Assembly: GCA_963715255.1 (NCBI GenBank) | Contig: CAVQRN010000005.1 | Coordinates: forward strand, 124,001 to 188,000 | Length of the DNA stretch: 64,000 nt | Direction of reading: 5' to 3' | Origin: JAHEEL01 sp963715255 | Lineage (GTDB): Bacteria; Actinomycetota; Acidimicrobiia; Spongiisociales; UBA5794 | Shown: positions 1 to 9,864 of the stretch, one piece after another | Numbering within the stretch: the first letter of the stretch is position 1 | How the letters are laid out: each line of letters begins with the position of its first letter | The notes under the pieces: model-generated | What the model was told of the DNA's origin: nothing | The model's input: the letters and a program-made list of their open reading frames with translations, nothing else | Databases searched by the model: none | Program-made: the position numbers and the translations under genes

Positions 1-270
1 CGCGGGGCCGAGATCGGGGCCGCCGCCATCCTCAAGGGCACGAAGGTCGATGGCGTCTACGACGCCGACCCAACGACAACACCGGAGGCCCACCTCCTCG
101 GCGACGTCACCTACATGGAGGCAATCCAGCGGCAACTTGGGGTGATGGATGCGACTGCCATTACGATGTGCATGGAGAATCACCTTCCGATCCGCGTGTT
201 CAATATGAACCGACCCGGTGAGATAGCAGGGGCCGTCCGCGGAGAGGACGTTGGAACCCTGGTTCACTGA
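1..270 (+). CDS. pyrH: UMP kinase, C-terminal part
   Basis: Phosphorylates UMP to UDP in cytosolic pyrimidine nucleotide synthesis. The window cuts the gene, leaving 89 codons. The amino-acid-kinase C-terminal half is recognisable: KGTKVDGVYDADP near the start, then MDATAITMCMENHLPI and a final GEDVGTLV, the usual end of bacterial PyrH. The stop is 9 nt before the frr start, and the order pyrH-frr-cdsA is the standard bacterial arrangement, so they are probably one transcript. Confidence 0.95.
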   Translation, partial: RGAEIGAAAILKGTKVDGVYDADPTTTPEAHLLGDVTYMEAIQRQLGVMDATAITMCMENHLPIRVFNMNRPGEIAGAVRGEDVGTLVH

Positions 271-279
271 GGAGGCGCC

Positions 280-826
280 GTGATCAACGATCTGCTGAGA
301 GATGCCGAGCACAAGATGGATCAGGCGGTTGTGCACGCGAAGCAGGAATTTGGCGGGATCCGGACCGGGCGTGCGAATCCCGGGCTCTTGAGTCGCATCA
401 ACGTCGACTACTACGGCACCCAGACGCCTCTCCAACAGATAGCCGGATTCACGGTCCCGGAAGCGCCGGCTGCTCGTCATCCAGCCCTACGACAGAACCG
501 CGATCCCCGCTATTGAACGGGCGATTCAAGAGGCAGATCTGGGCCTCAACCCATCAAACGACGGCAATGTCATCCGTCTCTCCTTTCCATCCCTCACCGA
601 GGAACGGCGCAGGGAACTCATCCGCGTTGTGCGGCACCTTGCCGAAGAGGGACGCATCTCGATCAGGAACGTGCGGCGTCATTACAAGGACCTCATCGAG
701 TCGGAGGACACGTCCGAGGATGACATCCGCCGAGCTGAGAGAGTGCTCCAGACAAAGACGGACGAACACATCGAGCGGCTCGATGGGATCCTTGCGACGA
801 AAGAGGAAGAGCTCCTCGAGGTATAG
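280..826 (+). CDS. frr: Ribosome recycling factor (frameshifted in this sequence)
   Basis: Ribosome recycling factor splits post-termination ribosomes together with EF-G. It starts at GTG 280 behind GGAGG (271-275). Residues 1-61 read MINDLLRDAEHKMDQ to AGFTVPEA in one frame. From about 467 the family continues one base later as RLLVIQPYDRTAIPAI to EEELLEV. Removing one C of the CC at 466-467 restores a 181-residue protein, close to the usual 185. The gene is essential and both halves are well conserved, so a sequencing insertion is far likelier than a broken gene. A downstream internal ATG (629) is not a separate gene. Confidence 0.93.
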
Positions 827-840
827 GGGTGCTCTGAGCA

Positions 841-2749
841 ATGCCGACAGATAACGATCACCCGCCGGAAGATGAACCGTCGCCCGACGACACCGTCACG
901 TCATCCGAGAGCCATGCTGCCGTGGCCGGCTTCGAATCGACAGATGCGCCGCTCGAGCCGTTCGGCGAAGTACTCTCAGGAGCTATGGACCGACACGACC
1001 CCGAAGCAACCGGTGAACTCGACCTACCGGCAGAGAGCGAGAACCTCGCTCCTCATCCAGCCGAAGCCGACCCGGGCTTCGATGGATGGCTCGATGACAA
1101 CGCGACCTCGGCGCAGAGCGAAGATCCGTTCGCCGCGTTGACCAAACCCGAAGAGGGCGACGACCCCGCCGCGGAGATCGCCGACTGGATGGCGTTTACG
1201 AGCGCGGCAGCGGACGAGCCATCCGTCTCCGACGAAGTCGAGGTCGTTATCGACGTCACCGACACGGTCGTTTCCGAAGAGGGGACACTCGAAGGCGAGC
1301 CCACAGATTCGATCGAGGAAGGCTCGGATGCCGGAGACCCTCCCTTCGTCCGGATCTCCGATCCGGAAGGTGATGATCCTCATGAGGACACCGTCGAACT
1401 CTTCCTCGGAGACGCGGTGGGCGAACAGGACGATGAGCCGGAGGGCGCGGTCGTGGATGACCTGATAGGCGCAGACTCGGATGAGCGGGATGCTGCGTTC
1501 GAACACGTCGAAGAGGCCGCTGCTCTTGGTGTGCCATTCGATGAAGCCGGTCAAGCCGACCCGCAGAGGTTGACGGTATTGCCGATAGTGTCAATCGGGG
1601 CGGCAGCGGCGGGAAGTGATCGGGTACCCGAGACGATCAGCGGTGAGGCAGCCGATGCCGACGATGACACGGGTGAGGTGCCGATCGTCGGATTCGCGGA
1701 GCCGGACATCGATTCCGAGGGCGGATCGACCGTCTTCGACATGGAGGACTTCACGGAAGAGCACTATCTCGACGCGGCCACGCGCGAGCACCATGACCTC
1801 GCGGCGGCGATCAGTGCCGCGGAATTCGAAGACACCGAGCAGGTGGCCCTCTCTGCGGCTATCCCCGGACTTGAATCCGGTGTCTTGGGATTCGACGACG
1901 TTGTCAATCCCCGCACAGATGGTTCCTCGACGCGGGTCGCTCCGCCGAAGTCGTCGGATCTCGTCCTTCGTGTCGGTACCGGAGTGGCGCTGGTTGCCGC
2001 TTTCCTGCTCTCGCTGCTCTGGCGCCCCGCGATCATCGTGCTGGCCCTGGCAGTGTTCGTCGTCGCGGCGGGGGAGTTCTACAGCGTCTTGATGCACCGC
2101 CGGTACAAGCCGCTGTCGATCTTCGGATTCCTGGGAATCGTCGGCGCAGGCCTCGGAACGGTCGTGTGGGGGATCGTCGCGATCCCGATCGCGTTTGCTC
2201 TGATGATCACCGTCATCCTGCTCTTCGATGCCGTCAGCCAGCGTCGCCATGGCGCCGTCACCGGATTCTCACTCACCATCCTTGCTCGCGGTCTGGATCG
2301 GCGGATTCGGAGCATTTGCTTTCCCGATCATCGCAGCCGACAACTACCAGGCGCTCGTTCTGACCGTTGTGGGGATGGTCGCTCTCGTCGACATCGCTGC
2401 ATACTTCGTTGGCAGAACGATCGGCCGCCGCTCCTTCGCTCCGGTGATCTCCCCGAAGAAGACGATCGAAGGGTTCGTCGGCGGCACGCTCATGGCTCTC
2501 CTAGCCGGAGCCGTCGCCAGCTTCTTCGTCGAGGCGATCGATCTCCCCGCTGGTCTCATCCTCGGTGTCGTCGTCGCCGTCTTCGCACCGCTCGGTGATC
2601 TCTCCGTATCGGTGGCCAAGAGATCGCTGAACATCAAGGACATGGGTTCGATCCTGCCGGGGCACGGCGGTCTCCTCGATCGGATCGATGCCATCATCGC
2701 GGTCGTCCCTGCGGCCTGGGCAGCATTCGTGTGGATGGGTTTGCTCTGA
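841..2749 (+). CDS. cdsA: Phosphatidate cytidylyltransferase with long acidic N-terminal extension (frameshifted)
   Basis: Makes CDP-diacylglycerol from phosphatidic acid and CTP in the membrane. Starting at ATG 841, residues 1 to about 370 are low-complexity and rich in Asp, Glu, Pro and Ser with no family resemblance. Membrane segments start at about residue 372 (VGTGVALVAAFLLSLLW). The CdsA signature is near the C-terminus (SVAKRSLNIKDMGS, then LPGHGGLLDRID). An extra base near 2287 moves the frame within ILA/VWIGGFGAF; corrected length is about 635 aa against roughly 270-300 for typical CdsA. The stop overlaps the start of dxr. The acidic region could instead be a separate gene fused by error, but no stop or start is visible between the parts. 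Confidence 0.9.
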
Positions 2750-3885
2750 CCCCGATCGTTGTCCTGGGGGCCACCGGGTCGATCGGACGCCAGACACTCG
2801 ACGTAGCCGATCGTCTCAATCGTTCCGTTCTTGGGCTTGCAGCGGGATCGTTGTCGGACGAGATCGTCAATCTGGCCGACCGGTACCCGGGAGCACGCGT
2901 CGCCGTGGCCCACATACCCGAACGACCGATTGATGCGGCGCTCGGGCGTCGGATCGACTTCGGGCCGGAGGCGGTCGCCGCGCTCGCCCGACTGCCGGAG
3001 ACCACGGTGGTCAACGGCATCGTCGGAGCGGCCGGTCTCGAGCCGTCACTTGCGGCCCTCGAGAGCGGAAACCGGCTGGCTCTCGCCAACAAGGAGAGCC
3101 TCCTGACGGGCGGACCCCTCGTTCTCTCGGCGCTCGCATCGGGTGGCGGTGAGCTCGTTCCCGTCGATAGCGAACACTCGGCCATCTGGCAGTGCATCGA
3201 AGGCGAGTCCGTGGAAGAGATTCGTCGGGTGATCCTCACCGCGTCGGGCGGGCCATTCCATGCTCGTCCCGATGTCGATCTCGAACGAGTCTCCGTTGCG
3301 GATGCCCTCGCACACCCGACGTGGAACATGGGTCAGCGGATTTCGATCGATTCGGCGACACTGATGAACAAGGCCTTCGAAGTCATCGAAGCGCACTTCC
3401 TGTTCACGCTCGCCTACGACCAGATCGATGTCGTTATCCACCCCGGGAGCTTCGTGCATTCGCTTGTGGAGTTCATCGACGGTGTTGTCAAGGCCGAACT
3501 CGGCCCGCCCGACATGCGCAAGCCGATCCAGCGTGCGTTGACCTGGCCGGAGCGAGCACAAGCACCCGTCGTGCCGATCGACCTCGTGGGAAACGTTCTG
3601 ACCTTCTCTGCTCCTGATCGAACGCGTTTCCCCGCCCTCGATCTCGGCTACAAAGCCGGACGGCGAGGCGGAAACGGACCCGCGGTTCTCAACGCCGCCG
3701 ATGAGGTGGCCGTCGCTGCATTCTTGGATCGTCGCATCCGATTCACGGACATCGTCGCCGTGGCAGCAGGCGCCCTGGAGGCTGTGCCGCCGGCACCGAT
3801 TTCGACGTTGGCCGACGCACTTGCCGCCGACGCAGCCGGGCGGGCCGCGGCGACGGAATCGATCGCCCGGCGGATCTCCCGGTAG
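2731..3885 (+). CDS. dxr: 1-deoxy-D-xylulose 5-phosphate reductoisomerase
   Basis: Converts DXP to MEP with NADPH, the committed step of the MEP isoprenoid pathway; ispG of the same pathway lies 1.3 kb downstream. It has the N-terminal Rossmann motif IVVLGATGSIGRQTL, the NKESLLTGG motif, metal-binding PVDSEHSAIWQC and the ASGGPF and HPTWNMGQRISIDSATLMNK motifs. Length 384 aa is normal. GTG 2731 is the longest start and overlaps the cdsA stop by 19 nt. CTG 2746, giving MTPIVVLG, would match the usual short N-terminus; no strong Shine-Dalgarno decides. Confidence 0.95.
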   Translation: MDGFALTPIVVLGATGSIGRQTLDVADRLNRSVLGLAAGSLSDEIVNLADRYPGARVAVAHIPERPIDAALGRRIDFGPEAVAALARLPETTVVNGIVGAAGLEPSLAALESGNRLALANKESLLTGGPLVLSALASGGGELVPVDSEHSAIWQCIEGESVEEIRRVILTASGGPFHARPDVDLERVSVADALAHPTWNMGQRISIDSATLMNKAFEVIEAHFLFTLAYDQIDVVIHPGSFVHSLVEFIDGVVKAELGPPDMRKPIQRALTWPERAQAPVVPIDLVGNVLTFSAPDRTRFPALDLGYKAGRRGGNGPAVLNAADEVAVAAFLDRRIRFTDIVAVAAGALEAVPPAPISTLADALAADAAGRAAATESIARRISR

Positions 3886-3938
3886 TCGGGACGGTCCGGT
3901 ACCGTTGATCGCATGAGATCGACCGTAGGCACCAGTTG

Positions 3939-5096
3939 ATGGGCACCGCCGTAATGCTGATCGGCATCGTGCTGATGATCGTCATCCACGAGGGTTCCCA
4001 CTTCGTCGCGGCGAAGGCATTCGGCATGAAGGCAACCGAGGCGTTCTTCGGCTTCGGCCCCCGCATCTGGTCGACCACTCGAGGCGAGACCGAGTACGGC
4101 ATCAAGGCCATCCCGCTCGGTGGATACGTGCGAATCATCGGGATGAATCCACTCGAGGAGATCGATCCCGACGACGAGAGCCGGACCTACCGGACCGCGG
4201 TCTTCTGGAAGAAGTCCATCGTCGTGCTCGCCGGGATCTTCAGCCACTTCGTCATGGCGACGCTTCTCTTGATCACGGTCTTCTCGATCTGGGGTGCCGT
4301 GGCGACGGATGACGCCGGTGATCCGATCCCAACCTTGTCGCTTTCGGTGGTCGCGCCGACCACCCCAACCGGCGACGTTTCGCCGGCGACGATGGCCGGA
4401 TTCGCAGCCGATGACGTCCTTCGCACCTACGAGGGAACCGCGATCGTGTCGTGGGACGACTTCGTCGAACGGGTGCGGGCCGATGGCGGGGAGACGGTTC
4501 GTATCGGGTTCGACCGAAGAGGTGTTCCCGCCGAAGCTGCAACGACCCTTGCGTTCGCCGAGGTGCCCGTCATCGTCGATGATGCGGTCGTCAAGGATGA
4601 GAACGGCGACGTCGTGTACGAAGAGGTCGGCTATTTCGGAGCCGCACCCGAGATCGCACGAGACCAAGTGGGAGTGTTCGGTGTCGTGGGTGCCGCATTT
4701 CGCGGCGTCGGTGAAGCTATCACCCAGAGCATCAAGGGACTCGGACAGTTGATCGTCGGGTTCCCGAAGCTCGTCATGTCGATCTTCGGAGGAAACGAAG
4801 AAGTCCTCGATGAGGTTCGCCCGATCAGTCCGATCGGACTCGCCCGATTGGCCGGACCGATGGAGAGCACGTTGATGATGCTGGCTCTCGTCAACGTCTT
4901 CGTCGGGGTCTTGAACTTCATTCCCCTCTATCCCCTCGACGGTGGACACTTCGCCGTCGCCTTGTACGAGAAGATTCGCGGACGCGCCCCCGATATCAAC
5001 AAGCTGATGCCGGTCGCCGCCGTCGTGATCGTCTTCCTGATCACGATCGGCCTCATGGGCGTCTACCTGGACATCTTCAAACCCCTGGAGCTCTAA
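3939..5096 (+). CDS. rseP: RIP zinc metalloprotease, RseP/Rip1 family
   Basis: Membrane-embedded site-2 protease that cuts transmembrane anti-sigma factors or signal peptide remnants. The zinc motif HEGSH (HExxH) lies in the first membrane segment near residue 20. A PDZ-like region follows in the middle. The second metal ligand motif, LDG in NFIPLYPLDGGHF, and a last membrane helix are near the C-terminus. Length is 385 aa. ATG 3939 is chosen; TTG 3936 is equally possible. The position between dxr and ispG is the common actinobacterial order (dxr-rip1-ispG). Confidence 0.94.
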   Translation: MGTAVMLIGIVLMIVIHEGSHFVAAKAFGMKATEAFFGFGPRIWSTTRGETEYGIKAIPLGGYVRIIGMNPLEEIDPDDESRTYRTAVFWKKSIVVLAGIFSHFVMATLLLITVFSIWGAVATDDAGDPIPTLSLSVVAPTTPTGDVSPATMAGFAADDVLRTYEGTAIVSWDDFVERVRADGGETVRIGFDRRGVPAEAATTLAFAEVPVIVDDAVVKDENGDVVYEEVGYFGAAPEIARDQVGVFGVVGAAFRGVGEAITQSIKGLGQLIVGFPKLVMSIFGGNEEVLDEVRPISPIGLARLAGPMESTLMMLALVNVFVGVLNFIPLYPLDGGHFAVALYEKIRGRAPDINKLMPVAAVVIVFLITIGLMGVYLDIFKPLEL

Positions 5097-5129
5097 CCGG
5101 CTTCGCCGGTGTTCTCCGAATTCGGGACA

Positions 5130-5195
5130 AGGCCTTGCTGGCAGCTGGCAGCTCTCCGCTACTCGGCTACTCCGCTACTCGGCTACTTCTTCCTA
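5130..5195. repeat. Short tandem repeat island between rseP and ispG
   Basis: Two copies of CTGGCAG are followed by about four copies of an octamer alternating CTACTCGG and CTACTCCG, ending a few bases before the ispG start. It belongs in style to the other islands in this window (7805, 9685, 21590, 23697 and 48130). No coding role is evident. Confidence 0.7.
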
Positions 5196-5197
5196 CC

Positions 5198-6426
5198 ATG
5201 CCCGCCGTGACCATTCCGCGCCGTGACTCTCGACAGTTGATGGTCGGTGCCGTCCCTGTGGGCGGTGGCGCTCCCGTCAGTGTCCAATCGATGACCACGA
5301 CCAAGACTGCCGACGTCGACGGCACCCTGGCCCAGGTGTATGCCCTGAGCGGTGCCGGAGCGGACATCGTTCGGATCACGTGCAATGACGTCGAAGCCGC
5401 ACAGGGGCTGGCAGAGATTGTCCCGCGGTCGCCGGTTCCGATCATCGCAGACATCCACTATCAGTACCGGCTGGCGTTGGCGGCTCTCGAAGCGGGCGTG
5501 GCAGGGCTGAGACTCAACCCTGGGAACATCCGAAAAGAAGAGCACATCAAGACCGTCGCTCGAGCCGCAGCAGACGCGGGAGTGTCGATCCGGGTCGGGG
5601 TCAACGCCGGCTCGCTCGACAAGGATCTTCTCGAGGAGTTCGGCGCACCGGTCCCGGAGGCGCTTGTCCGGTCGGCCCTGGCTGAGATCCGATACCTCGA
5701 GGACGTTGGATTCCACGACATCAAGATCTCCGTCAAACACTCGAACGTTCCGCGGATGGTCGAGTCGTATCGTCTGCTCGCAGAGCGGGTCGAGTATCCC
5801 CTCCATCTCGGCGTCACCGAGGCCGGACCGCCACCCGGTGGCTTGATCAAGTCGGTCGCCGGGATCGCCACACTGCTCCTCGAAGGGATCGGCGACACGA
5901 TTCGGTTCTCGCTCACCGCAGACCCGGTCGAAGAGGCGAAGGCCGGTCGACAACTCCTCGAGTACCTCGGCCTCCGGGAACGCACCGGACTCGATCTGAT
6001 CGCATGTCCATCGTGCGGACGCCTGCCGAGGTCGACGTCATCAAGGTCGCCGCGGAGGCGACCGCGGCGCTTGAGGCTGCGAATCTGCCGATTCAGGTCG
6101 CGATCATGGGATGCATCGTGAACGGGCCGGGTGAAGCCCGGGAGGCGGACATCGGGATCGCCGCCGGTCGCGGCAAAGGGCACCTGTTCATCAAGGGCCA
6201 GGTCGTGCGTGTCGTGCCCGAGGAGGAGATGGTCGATGCCTTGCTCGACGAGGCGCGCCGGCTCCTTGAAGAGGGGGTTGAGGCGAGGCTCGCCGCTGCG
6301 GATGTCTCAGCAGCGGATCTGGCGAGCGAGGAGCGGATCGAACTCATCGGACTCCAGGGCGATGCGAACCGTGCGGCAGAGCGCCGTGCCGCCGTGGCGG
6401 ACATTGTCTCCGGGAACGACGGATGA
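5198..6426 (+). CDS. ispG: 4-hydroxy-3-methylbut-2-en-1-yl diphosphate synthase (frameshifted)
   Basis: Iron-sulfur enzyme converting MEcPP to HMBPP in the MEP pathway. ATG 5198 gives MPAVTIPRRDSRQLMVG, with the typical VSVQSMTTTKT. An in-frame start upstream would translate repeat sequence and is unlikely. The C-terminal cluster ligands are CPSCGR and, after the frame change, MGCIVNGPGEA. One base is missing near 6022-6023, between CGR and AEVDVIK. Corrected length is about 409 aa. The stop overlaps the next start (ATGA). Confidence 0.93.
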
Positions 6427-7799
6427 TCTCGACCCGGGTCGGAACTGCACTGGTGGGACTCACTGTGGTCGCGGCCGCATGCACGTCATCCGCCTCACCG
6501 CCACCCGAAACGACGGTTGCCGCAGTATCCGGTGACACGACGACGTTGAGTCAGCCTCAGCTCACTACGGCCGAACAAGTCTATGAGTTGGTTGCTCCGT
6601 CGATCGCCTCGATCAGCACGGACATCGCCGGCGGCAGCGGCGTCCTCATCGACAGCGGAACCGTTCTCACGGCAGCCCATGTGGTCTGGCCGTACCGGTC
6701 TGTTCGCGTCGTGTTTCCGAACGGCGGGGAGGTCCAGGATGCTCCGGTCATCGGCTGGGACCCGTTCGGAGACTTGGCGATCATCGACGTATCGGGAGCC
6801 GCGAACCTTCCTTCACCGGCGGAGATCGGCGACGGGGAGGACATTCCTCTCGGTCGACCCGTCTTCCTCGTCGGGTACCCGGGCGAGTCGGAGGAGTACC
6901 CGCAGCCGACGATCACCGAGGGAATCCTCTCTCGCACTCGCGAGTGGGAGAGCGAGGAGTGGACATTCCTGCAGTCCGACACAACCGTCGTCGGTGGCCA
7001 GAGTGGCGGGGCGCTCGTCGACGAACACGGAACGGTCATCGGCATTACGAACTTCAGTTTCCTCGAGGAATTCGGGCTCTCCGGCTCCCTCGCAGACGCT
7101 GCGGGCAAAGTCGAACGGATGCGGTCCGGGGAAGACCTCGGTGGTCTCGGTGACCGACTGCCGTCGTGGGGCAGCGGCACGGACGTGTTGAGCGTCTCTT
7201 TCGAGAACGCCTGGCAGGACCACGTTTTCGTCTTCGAAACTCCCCTGTACTCGGAGGTCCGGTTCGAAGCATCGAGTGACGCCGACGTGTCCCTCACGTT
7301 CTCCACGATCGACGGGCTCGAAATCGCCTCTGCCGACGAAACGGTCGACGGCGAGGAAACGATTGAAGAGCTGATCACCTACCGGGGACCCCACCTGCTT
7401 CGGATCGAGAGCTTCTCTGGAGTCGGAGATGCGCAGCTCCGATCGAGTGTCGACCTGGCGGAGTGGTCCGATCCCGACGATGGGCGGCTACTGACGCGGG
7501 AAACGACGATCATGGGCAACGCCGACTACCCGGGCGATTTCGACTGGTACGTGGTCGAACTCGGCAAGGGCCAGGCCATCACGATCGATGTGGACTCGAT
7601 CGCCTTCGACCCTGTACTCATGGTGGACGGGCCCGAGGCACTCGGCTACGTACTCGCGGTCGACGACGACGCGGGAGGGGGATTGTTCGGCACCAATCCC
7701 AGAATCGTCTTCACGGCCCGCGAGACCGGCGCGTTCATCATCGTCGTTGCAGACAGCGGTTCAACCGGACCGGGCGCCTACCGGCTCACGGTTGACTAG
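6423..7799 (+). CDS. Secreted trypsin-like serine protease lipoprotein with C-terminal PPC-like domains
   Basis: The N-terminus is a lipoprotein signal, with h-region ALVGLTVV and lipobox VAAAC, followed by a Thr/Ser/Pro linker. The S1C-like catalytic triad is visible: His in VLTAAHVV (about residue 80), Asp in DPFGDLAIIDV (about 117) and Ser in VGGQSGGALVDE (about 191). Residues 250 to 458 form two beta-rich segments resembling bacterial pre-peptidase C-terminal domains (VSFENAWQDHVFVFE; DFDWYVVELGKGQAITIDV). The likely role is an outer-surface protease of the HtrA/Do-like or glutamyl endopeptidase type. It overlaps ispG by 4 nt, so it is probably cotranscribed. Confidence 0.85.
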   Translation: MISTRVGTALVGLTVVAAACTSSASPPPETTVAAVSGDTTTLSQPQLTTAEQVYELVAPSIASISTDIAGGSGVLIDSGTVLTAAHVVWPYRSVRVVFPNGGEVQDAPVIGWDPFGDLAIIDVSGAANLPSPAEIGDGEDIPLGRPVFLVGYPGESEEYPQPTITEGILSRTREWESEEWTFLQSDTTVVGGQSGGALVDEHGTVIGITNFSFLEEFGLSGSLADAAGKVERMRSGEDLGGLGDRLPSWGSGTDVLSVSFENAWQDHVFVFETPLYSEVRFEASSDADVSLTFSTIDGLEIASADETVDGEETIEELITYRGPHLLRIESFSGVGDAQLRSSVDLAEWSDPDDGRLLTRETTIMGNADYPGDFDWYVVELGKGQAITIDVDSIAFDPVLMVDGPEALGYVLAVDDDAGGGLFGTNPRIVFTARETGAFIIVVADSGSTGPGAYRLTVD

Positions 7800-7804
7800 T
7801 CGTT

Positions 7805-7931
7805 AGAGCAGTAGAGCAGTAGAGCAGTAGAGCAGTAGAGCAGCTCTGCTACTTGTGGCTTGCAGCTTGTGGCTTGCAGCTTGTGGCTTGCAGCTTGTGG
7901 CTTGCAGCTTGAAGCTTGCAGCTTGCAGCTC
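7805..7931. repeat. Tandem repeat island: AGAGCAGT x4-5 and CTTGTGGCTTGCAG x3-4
   Basis: Starts 5 nt after the protease stop. Four to five copies of octamer AGAGCAGT run into a partly inverted CTCTGCTACT. Then the 14-mer CTTGTGGCTTGCAG is repeated three to four times, followed by degenerate CTTGAAGCTTGCAG units. The segment CTTGCAGCTTGTGGCTTGCA recurs at 23725 downstream of imuB. It lies between two + strand genes and could act as a folded spacer or terminator. Confidence 0.85.
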
Positions 7932-7985
7932 ATGCTCCGCCGCTCGCGGTATCCTCGCCGTTCCCAATACCACTGGAGTCAGACT

Positions 7986-9695
7986 GTGCGTTGGTCACAG
8001 GCGTTCATCCCCACTCTTCGAGACGACCCGACCGATGCCGAGGCGGCAAGCCATCGTTTGCTCATCAGGGGCGGCTACATACGGCAGCTGATGTCCGGCG
8101 TGTACTCGTTGTTGCCGCTCGGCTATCGGGTCAGGAGCAAGATCATCGCGATCATCCGCGAAGAACTGAACGCCATCGGGGGGCAGGAACTTCTTCTTCC
8201 CGCCCTGCACCCTCGCGAGATCTGGGAGAAGACCGGCCGGACCGAAGCGATGGCCGACATCCTGTTCACGCTGAGCGATCTCAGGGGCGGTGACGCGATC
8301 CTCGGACCGACGCACGAAGAGATCTTCGCCACTGTGGCCGCAGAGCTCACCTCCTACAAGCAGCTTCCCCAGCTGTGGTATCAGATCCAGACGAAATTCC
8401 GCGACGAGGCGCGACCCAAATCGGGCCTGCTTCGTGTGCGTGAGTTCACCATGAAAGACTCCTACAGCTTCGACACCGACACCGTCGGTCTCGATCAGCA
8501 GTTCGACCGACACTTTGCGGCCTACACGCGCATCTTCGAGAGGCTTGGGGTCACCGCCATCGCAGTTGAAGCGTCGTCGGGAGCCATGGGAGGCTCCGAT
8601 TCGATCGAGTTCATCGTCCCGTCTCCGGCCGGCGAGGACGACATCGCCCATTGCCCCGCGTGTGGCTACGCCGCCAACGTCGAGCGAGCCTCCTCCACGA
8701 TCCCGCCGGTTCACGACGAGCCGGGCCCCGACCGGCCCGTACGGTTCCCGACCCCGGGTGTGCGGACCATCGTCGATCTCGTTGAGTTCGAAGGTGGCGC
8801 GTCTGCTGAGCGTCAGATCAAGACGCTGGTCTACGTACTCGACGGCGAGCCGGCGCTTGTGCTGCTTCGTGGCGACCACGAACTTCACGAACAGAAACTC
8901 CAGGATGGGACCGGAGCGATCGACATCCGGCCCGGTCAACCCGACGAGATTCGGGCGTTGCTCGGGGCCGACGCGGGAAGCCTCGGGGCCGTTGGGGTGA
9001 CGGGTTCTCGGATTCTCGCCGATCTACAGCTGGCCGATCGATCGAACATGGTCACAGGAGCCAACCTCAACGATCATCACCTTCGCGGTGTCGACGCGCG
9101 TCGGGACATCGCCGTTGCCGACTGGCTGGACCTACGAACCGTGGTCGCGGGTGAGGGCTGTCCCGAGTGTGGCGAGCCCCTCGAGGTGTTCCGCGGCATC
9201 GAAGCCGGACACATCTTCAAACTCGGAACGAAGTTCTCCGAGGCCCTCGGTGCAACTGTTCTGAATGCCGAAGGAGTGCCGGTTCCGCTGGTGATGGGAT
9301 CGTACGGTATCGGGGTCGAGCGGAACATGGCTGCGGTCGTCGAGATGAACCACGACGACGCCGGGATCATCTGGCCCGTCTCGATCGCCCCCTACGAAGT
9401 GGTTATCACTGCCGTGAAGATCGACGATGAGGCCTCGATGGTCGTCGCCAATCAGCTCTACGACGATCTGAGCGACGCCGGTATTGACGTCCTCATCGAT
9501 GACCGGGCGGAGCGGCCCGGTGTCAAGTTCAACGACGCCGAGCTGATTGGCGTCCCGTATCGCATCACCGTCGGTCCACGAGGCCTGGCGAACGGCGTGG
9601 TGGAGTTGTCGGAGCGTCGTTCGGGTGAGCGATCGGAGCTGCCGGTGGAAGAAGCCGTCGAGTTGATGGTGAAGCGAGTAGCAGGTAGAAAGTAG
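7986..9695 (+). CDS. proS: Prolyl-tRNA synthetase, bacterial type with editing insertion
   Basis: Charges tRNA-Pro with proline. GTG 7986 gives MRWSQAFIPTLRDD, the conserved start, behind GGAG at 7974. Class II motif 2 is FRDEARPKSGLLRVREF (about residue 137) and motif 3 is GSYGIGVERNM (about 437). The middle, about residues 225-400, is the YbaK-like editing insertion of bacterial ProS. A C-terminal anticodon-binding domain follows (DVLIDDRAERPGVKFNDAEL). Length 569 aa is normal. The last residues and the TAG stop lie in a repeat island. Confidence 0.96.
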   Translation: MRWSQAFIPTLRDDPTDAEAASHRLLIRGGYIRQLMSGVYSLLPLGYRVRSKIIAIIREELNAIGGQELLLPALHPREIWEKTGRTEAMADILFTLSDLRGGDAILGPTHEEIFATVAAELTSYKQLPQLWYQIQTKFRDEARPKSGLLRVREFTMKDSYSFDTDTVGLDQQFDRHFAAYTRIFERLGVTAIAVEASSGAMGGSDSIEFIVPSPAGEDDIAHCPACGYAANVERASSTIPPVHDEPGPDRPVRFPTPGVRTIVDLVEFEGGASAERQIKTLVYVLDGEPALVLLRGDHELHEQKLQDGTGAIDIRPGQPDEIRALLGADAGSLGAVGVTGSRILADLQLADRSNMVTGANLNDHHLRGVDARRDIAVADWLDLRTVVAGEGCPECGEPLEVFRGIEAGHIFKLGTKFSEALGATVLNAEGVPVPLVMGSYGIGVERNMAAVVEMNHDDAGIIWPVSIAPYEVVITAVKIDDEASMVVANQLYDDLSDAGIDVLIDDRAERPGVKFNDAELIGVPYRITVGPRGLANGVVELSERRSGERSELPVEEAVELMVKRVAGRK

Positions 9696-9749
9696 AGAGT
9701 AGAGAGTAGAGAGACAGCGTTTGGTCTCTCTACTCTCTACTTCTTCGCT
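9685..9749. repeat. AGTAGAG tandem repeat forming a long inverted repeat after proS
   Basis: Copies of heptamer AGTAGAG overlap the proS stop codon (AAG TAG). They face an inverted copy, TCTCTCTACTCTCTACTT, across a short loop, and CAGCG/CGCTG also pair. The RNA would form a strong hairpin just after the stop, so it may act as a terminator or 3' end protector. Essentially the same heptamer is amplified at 48135. Confidence 0.8.
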
Positions 9750-9809
9750 GTCCCTTCGCGTCATGGTCGGCCCTTGCCTATACTCGGTCCTGCAACCGGA
9801 TTTACGCGT

Positions 9810-9832
9810 CGAGGTGGGCCTGGCCCGCCTCG
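9810..9832 (+). promoter_or_regulatory. GC-rich hairpin in the rimP-nusA leader
   Basis: CGAGGTGGGC and GCCCGCCTCG form a 10-bp stem (one wobble) with a 3-nt loop, followed by TTGTGTG. It is 33 nt before the rimP start. It could be an attenuator or anti-terminator of the nusA operon. The assignment rests on position and pairing only. Confidence 0.5.
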
Positions 9833-9864
9833 TTGTGTGATGTGCGTATTGAGGAGCACCGAGC

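Noticed and set aside
280..826. Programmed frameshifting in frr, cdsA, ispG and nusA
   Set aside because: No slippery heptamers or shared signals; programmed shifts are not known in these genes and the pattern affects many unrelated genes.
3648..4949. Long minus-strand ORF (433 codons) opposite dxr and rseP
   Set aside because: Shadow of high-GC coding on the + strand; composition is Asp/Arg/His-rich and no family motif appears.
7805..7931. CRISPR-like array
   Set aside because: Units are 8 or 14 bp, contiguous and without spacers.
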